9,055 nucleotides of DNA. Source: Acidobacteriota bacterium (lineage in GTDB: Bacteria > Acidobacteriota > Terriglobia > Terriglobales > Acidobacteriaceae). The stretch spans positions 1 through 9,055 of the forward strand of contig JAKCDN010000107.1 of assembly GCA_021841795.1 (NCBI GenBank), given 5' to 3'. The position numbers and the translations under genes were made by a program. The notes beneath the pieces are model-generated. The model saw nothing but the letters and a program-made list of their open reading frames with translations. It did no database searches and had not been told where the DNA came from. This document shows positions 7,401-9,055 of this stretch, one piece after another. Within the stretch, counting starts at the first letter, position 1. Each line of letters opens with the position of its first letter.

Positions 7401-8045
7401 AGCGTGGCGGCGCTTCCGTTCGGAAAAGGGCAACGGTGGCTGCAGAATGGCATCGGGAGTGAAATCCTGGGCGGGTGGCTTATCGACCCGGTGGTCAGCA
7501 TCATGAGCGGGCTGCCGTTTACCGTGAACGCGGGCGGCAACCTGAACGCGAACGGATCCAGCCAGACGGCCGACCTGGTGGGCTCGTTCAAGCGGACACA
7601 CGGCAGGCCGCCACGCACAGGCGTCACCTGCGCTCTGGGTGACCCGAGCTGCGAATATTTTGCGCCCAGCGCCTTCGCCGCGCCGCTGATCACCTCCCCA
7701 AGCACCGCGCATTTCGGAAATACCAATCGCGACGAGTTCCGTGGGCCGCGCTACTTCGATGCCGATCTGAGCATCGTGCGCGATTTCAAGCTCAAGGAAT
7801 TTGCCACGCTCGAAGTGCGAGGGGATGCAATGGGCCTGACCAATACGCCTCACTTCGGCACGCCGAACGTGTCCTGCCCGTCAAACGCGACCACACCCGG
7901 TCCGAATGGGGGCAGCGGCCAGCTTTGCAACACCGGGTCCAACAACAACTTTGGAGTCATTACCGGCTTTGTGGAGCCCGGCGGCTACTTCGGCCAGGAA
8001 CCCGGCAACCGGACGATCTGGGTAGGAGCGCAGGTCAAGTTCTGA
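4428..8045 (+). CDS. TonB-dependent receptor, Oar-like, with N-terminal carboxypeptidase-regulatory-like domain
   Basis: The 1205-residue product is an outer-membrane beta-barrel receptor of the large acidobacterial Oar-like type; its ligand is unknown. A long signal peptide with hydrophobic core LYAALLAITFLLFAG (28-42) ends at GRA, with likely cleavage after A47. Residues 50-145 form a carboxypeptidase-regulatory-like beta-sandwich (GSLTGTVSDPSSAAVVGAQV, then SSGIYRFSNLLPAEYNVTVSAAGF). A plug domain follows (about 145-300, including TRQIESLPIFG and the GGAAVNVEIKSGTNSFHG block), and the rest is barrel. The chain ends WVGAQVKF, with the terminal aromatic expected for barrel assembly. No TonB box is obvious. 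The six cysteines of the mature chain fall in three close pairs: C388/C396, C1068/C1075 and C1150/C1167. The frame is open back to 4275, but GGAGG at 4418-4422 and the signal peptide favour 4428. It has its own promoter, long leader and terminator, so it is probably monocistronic. Confidence 0.95.
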   Translation: MIRSRFVQEERAGFLTAMQAAFSAPGRLYAALLAITFLLFAGPMGRAQSVYGSLTGTVSDPSSAAVVGAQVTVKGVATGIEQTTTTNSSGIYRFSNLLPAEYNVTVSAAGFNTQTTPNMSVVVNGVAELNVRLKVGTTSQTVTVSTVAPLLQTETADVQSNITTRQIESLPIFGTEGANFQSLLREIPGSGLTSETNSNAGNPQRAINTNFNGQSYQSIDTRIDGVPDLYPYLPANVSYVPPFDAIQTMNVVTNSFTAQQGMAGGAAVNVEIKSGTNSFHGDAHEMHTDENFAARNYFQTDPKIFPHKNRNNQNEFGGAVGGPILKNRLFFFYDFDRTTQRQLAGPDTRTLPTAAMATGNFASLPGSPTIYDPATGDATGAGKTPISCNGVQNTICPGRIDPAAETMIKLMQPLFSQETSTSNDLLNWTGSGTALLNRNDSDAKVDWVHSQNTLVWGRYSFSKSLVFDPPLLGPAIGDATNGGQLGNAPGLVQVAGLGVSHTFTPSLLFDWNFGYTRQNLGSTFDLTSPRGLEQLDIPGTNNAGAPGSPSLYYGWPGFTFVSNYGGDLNIGNAQVANPFLFRDNQFVTDADMSWTKGKHNFKGGVEWYHAGINHFQAQGGTFQNARGQFQFNGYATSQYGTTPTWFNEWADYLLGLPQETGKARQLFNPNSERWTNWAWYVQDQWQISPKLTVNLGLRWEYYPFGYADNGKGLRLLNLQTGIVSVGGYGNIPQNDGANVGKGQFLPRVGVAYTIRPTTVLRIGYGLSADPYDPYHVLLNAYPSVLLDTNLPANVANYVPVASLTGLNGTGLGSGTYSVPTGLSLIPVPNLSTGQIPLPTSASTTTVPNPYHRGYINSYNLTLEQEFGRDLAFSLGYIGAYDNHPTINMNANPSAPGTGSAGGVLSQAYGANYTGTINVLNPFKFTRYDSMQSQLKYNFAGGSNVTAVYTWSKAMSFADEQDLGSLLIPYAPDYFKDYGPANFDRTNNFEIYSVAALPFGKGQRWLQNGIGSEILGGWLIDPVVSIMSGLPFTVNAGGNLNANGSSQTADLVGSFKRTHGRPPRTGVTCALGDPSCEYFAPSAFAAPLITSPSTAHFGNTNRDEFRGPRYFDADLSIVRDFKLKEFATLEVRGDAMGLTNTPHFGTPNVSCPSNATTPGPNGGSGQLCNTGSNNNFGVITGFVEPGGYFGQEPGNRTIWVGAQVKF

Positions 8046-8073
8046 TCCCAGGCAGGCGCCAGGCGCACGGCAG

Positions 8074-8190
8074 GTAGTGCAGGGCGGCTGGCACCGCGTC
8101 GATCAAGCCCGATGGAGTAGGCTTCAGCTCGCCCATCTCTTCCGCAAAAAGCGCGGAAGGGATGGGCGAGCGTGTTTTATCCTGCACTGC
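8074..8190. repeat. Outer inverted-repeat arms enclosing the receptor terminator
   Basis: GTAGTGCAGG (8074-8083) is complementary to CCTGCACTGC (8181-8190), ten pairs with one G-U, and encloses the terminator hairpin and 43 bases of its left flank. Nested arms of this kind occur in mobile or REP-like intergenic palindromes, but only one copy is present here, so membership of a repeat family cannot be shown. Confidence 0.45.
8127..8180 (+). terminator. Strong intrinsic terminator after the receptor gene
   Basis: Bases 8127-8145 pair with 8153-8171 in a 19-bp stem with a single G-U pair; the outer 11 pairs (GCTCGCCCATC with GATGGGCGAGC) are perfect. The loop is AAAAAGC, and GTGTTTTAT follows. 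The U-tract lies on the + strand side only, so it ends transcription coming from the receptor, whose stop codon is about 80 bases upstream. Confidence 0.85.
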
Positions 8191-8335
8191 GGATCGAGCA
8201 GGCCGGCGGGAGCCCGCATGGCGCATGGCCGGGGCATAGCGCGGGCAGGCCCCAGTCCCTAATCTGGCACCTGTTGCAGATAAAACATAGCAAAAGGCTT
8301 GCAAGCGCACGCGAGGCTTCGGCACTCTGAAGAGT
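8181..8335. other. Gap between the receptor terminator and the last gene
   Basis: No gene is supported here. The stretch contains the 10-bp palindrome GCTTGCAAGC (8297-8306) and an A-rich patch (8280-8296) about 40 bases before the GTG start at 8336, where a promoter could lie, but no convincing -35/-10 pair is seen. Confidence 0.4.
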
Positions 8336-8965
8336 GTGAAACGGTGGTTCTACCTTATTGCGATCCTGGCCATGATGGGCGGGATCGCCTATTGGGTTTA
8401 CGGTCATCGCGTCTGGCTGGGAATGGGCGGCGTGGGCGGCGGTGTGCCCACGGACGTGGCGGGCACGGACCTGGCACCGGCGCAACTGCTGTGGCGCAGC
8501 GTGGACCGGAGCACGGACGGCTTCAGCATCGACATGCCGGCCGACACCCGCGAGACGCAGGTTCCCGCGTACACGGAGCAGGGCGGCGTAGAACAACTGG
8601 AGATGCTGATCGCGATGCCGAACGCCAACACGACCTACGCGGTGGCGTGGGACGACGATCCTCCGGTGGAGCGGGCCAGCGGGGAGGTTGCGGAACGGAC
8701 GCTGGACAATGCCCGCGACGGCACCCTGGCGAGGACGCACACCGCCCTGGTAAAGGAGTCGCGGGGAAGTTACATGGGCTATCCGGCACGAAGCTTCAGC
8801 GCGCGGAACGACGCGGGCGGCCTGCTGGACGCACGGCTGATTCTGGCCGGCAAGAGGCTCTACATGATGATTGTGGCCCTTCCCGCAGCGAGCGCACGCC
8901 GGGAGGAAGACATTGGCCGCTATTTTGACTCGTTCAAGCTGATGGCGACGGCGCAGGGCGGTTAA
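8336..8965 (+). CDS. Membrane-anchored protein of unknown function (209 aa)
   Basis: I do not recognise a named family. The chain begins with a GTG start (MKRWFYLIAILAMMGGIAYW) that gives two basic residues and one transmembrane segment (about 4-22), so the protein is probably anchored in the inner membrane with the remainder outside. A Gly-rich linker (29-37) leads to a single globular domain (about 50-205). It opens with WRSVDRSTDGFSIDMP (53-68) and closes with GKRLYMMIVALP (172-183) and FDSFKL (197-202). This layout resembles unnamed domains of similar length that I associate with Acidobacteria and Planctomycetes, but no catalytic motif is seen. Only a weak GAAG-like site precedes the GTG; the membrane segment and lack of a better upstream start support it. 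The gene lies beyond the receptor terminator and is probably a separate unit. Confidence 0.82.
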   Translation: MKRWFYLIAILAMMGGIAYWVYGHRVWLGMGGVGGGVPTDVAGTDLAPAQLLWRSVDRSTDGFSIDMPADTRETQVPAYTEQGGVEQLEMLIAMPNANTTYAVAWDDDPPVERASGEVAERTLDNARDGTLARTHTALVKESRGSYMGYPARSFSARNDAGGLLDARLILAGKRLYMMIVALPAASARREEDIGRYFDSFKLMATAQGG

Positions 8966-9055
8966 GCGCCGGGGCGTCAGGATGCGGCTACGCAGGAATT
9001 GCGCTTGTGCCGGAGCGGAGGCGAAACGAGGGCGTTGCGAGGGAACGAAGCGGAG
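8966..9055. other. End of window, no feature seen
   Basis: The last 90 bases after the TAA stop are G-rich and purine-rich, with repeated GCGGAG/GCGAAACGAG-like wording. There is no U-tract terminator and no convincing start of another gene. A frame from ATG 8982 gives an Arg/Cys-rich peptide with no family likeness. Confidence 0.4.

Noticed and set aside
8265..8277. Sigma54-like TGGCAC...TTGC before the last gene
   Set aside because: Only three bases separate TGGCAC from TTGC; the GG-to-GC spacing is two bases short of the sigma54 requirement.

Overview
The window looks like chromosomal DNA of an acidobacterium, probably of the Terriglobia/Acidobacteriaceae type. This rests on three things: GC-rich codon usage, a TonB-dependent receptor of the Oar-like kind with an N-terminal carboxypeptidase-regulatory-like domain, and a thioredoxin-like protein with a C-terminal TIGR03435/DUF3738 domain, a family strongly expanded in Acidobacteria. 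The taxon is inferred from gene content only. All convincing genes lie on the + strand.

Layout. A possible 51-residue protein (50-205) comes first. It is followed by a membrane-anchored TlpA-like thioredoxin fused to a TIGR03435/DUF3738 domain (373-1581). Next is mqnC (1643-2704), a radical-SAM enzyme of the futalosine route to menaquinone, then an aldo/keto reductase (2843-3823). About 600 bases without a credible gene follow. They hold a clear sigma70-type promoter (TTGACG, 18-base spacer, TATACT) and a predicted leader of about 270 nt with several hairpins. This feeds a 1205-residue outer-membrane TonB-dependent receptor (4428-8045), which is closed by a very strong hairpin and U-tract terminator. 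The last gene (8336-8965) encodes a small protein with an N-terminal membrane anchor and an uncharacterised domain. No gene is seen in the final 90 bases.

How the parts relate. The genes do not form one pathway. MqnC makes a menaquinone precursor in the cytoplasm. The aldo/keto reductase is a general NAD(P)H-dependent oxidoreductase of unknown substrate. The receptor handles uptake or surface functions in the outer membrane. The TlpA-like protein works on the outer face of the inner membrane. Gaps, separate promoter signals and a terminator suggest mostly single-gene transcription units. Two genes, mqnC and the aldo/keto reductase, have a TAnnnT hexamer exactly six bases before ATG and no usable Shine-Dalgarno, which suggests leaderless mRNAs. 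The receptor and the TlpA-like gene have normal Shine-Dalgarno sites.

I found no CRISPR array, transposon, tRNA, rRNA or obvious new multi-gene system. The most interesting non-coding signals are the structured leader before the receptor, the nested inverted repeats after it, and the leaderless-start geometry.
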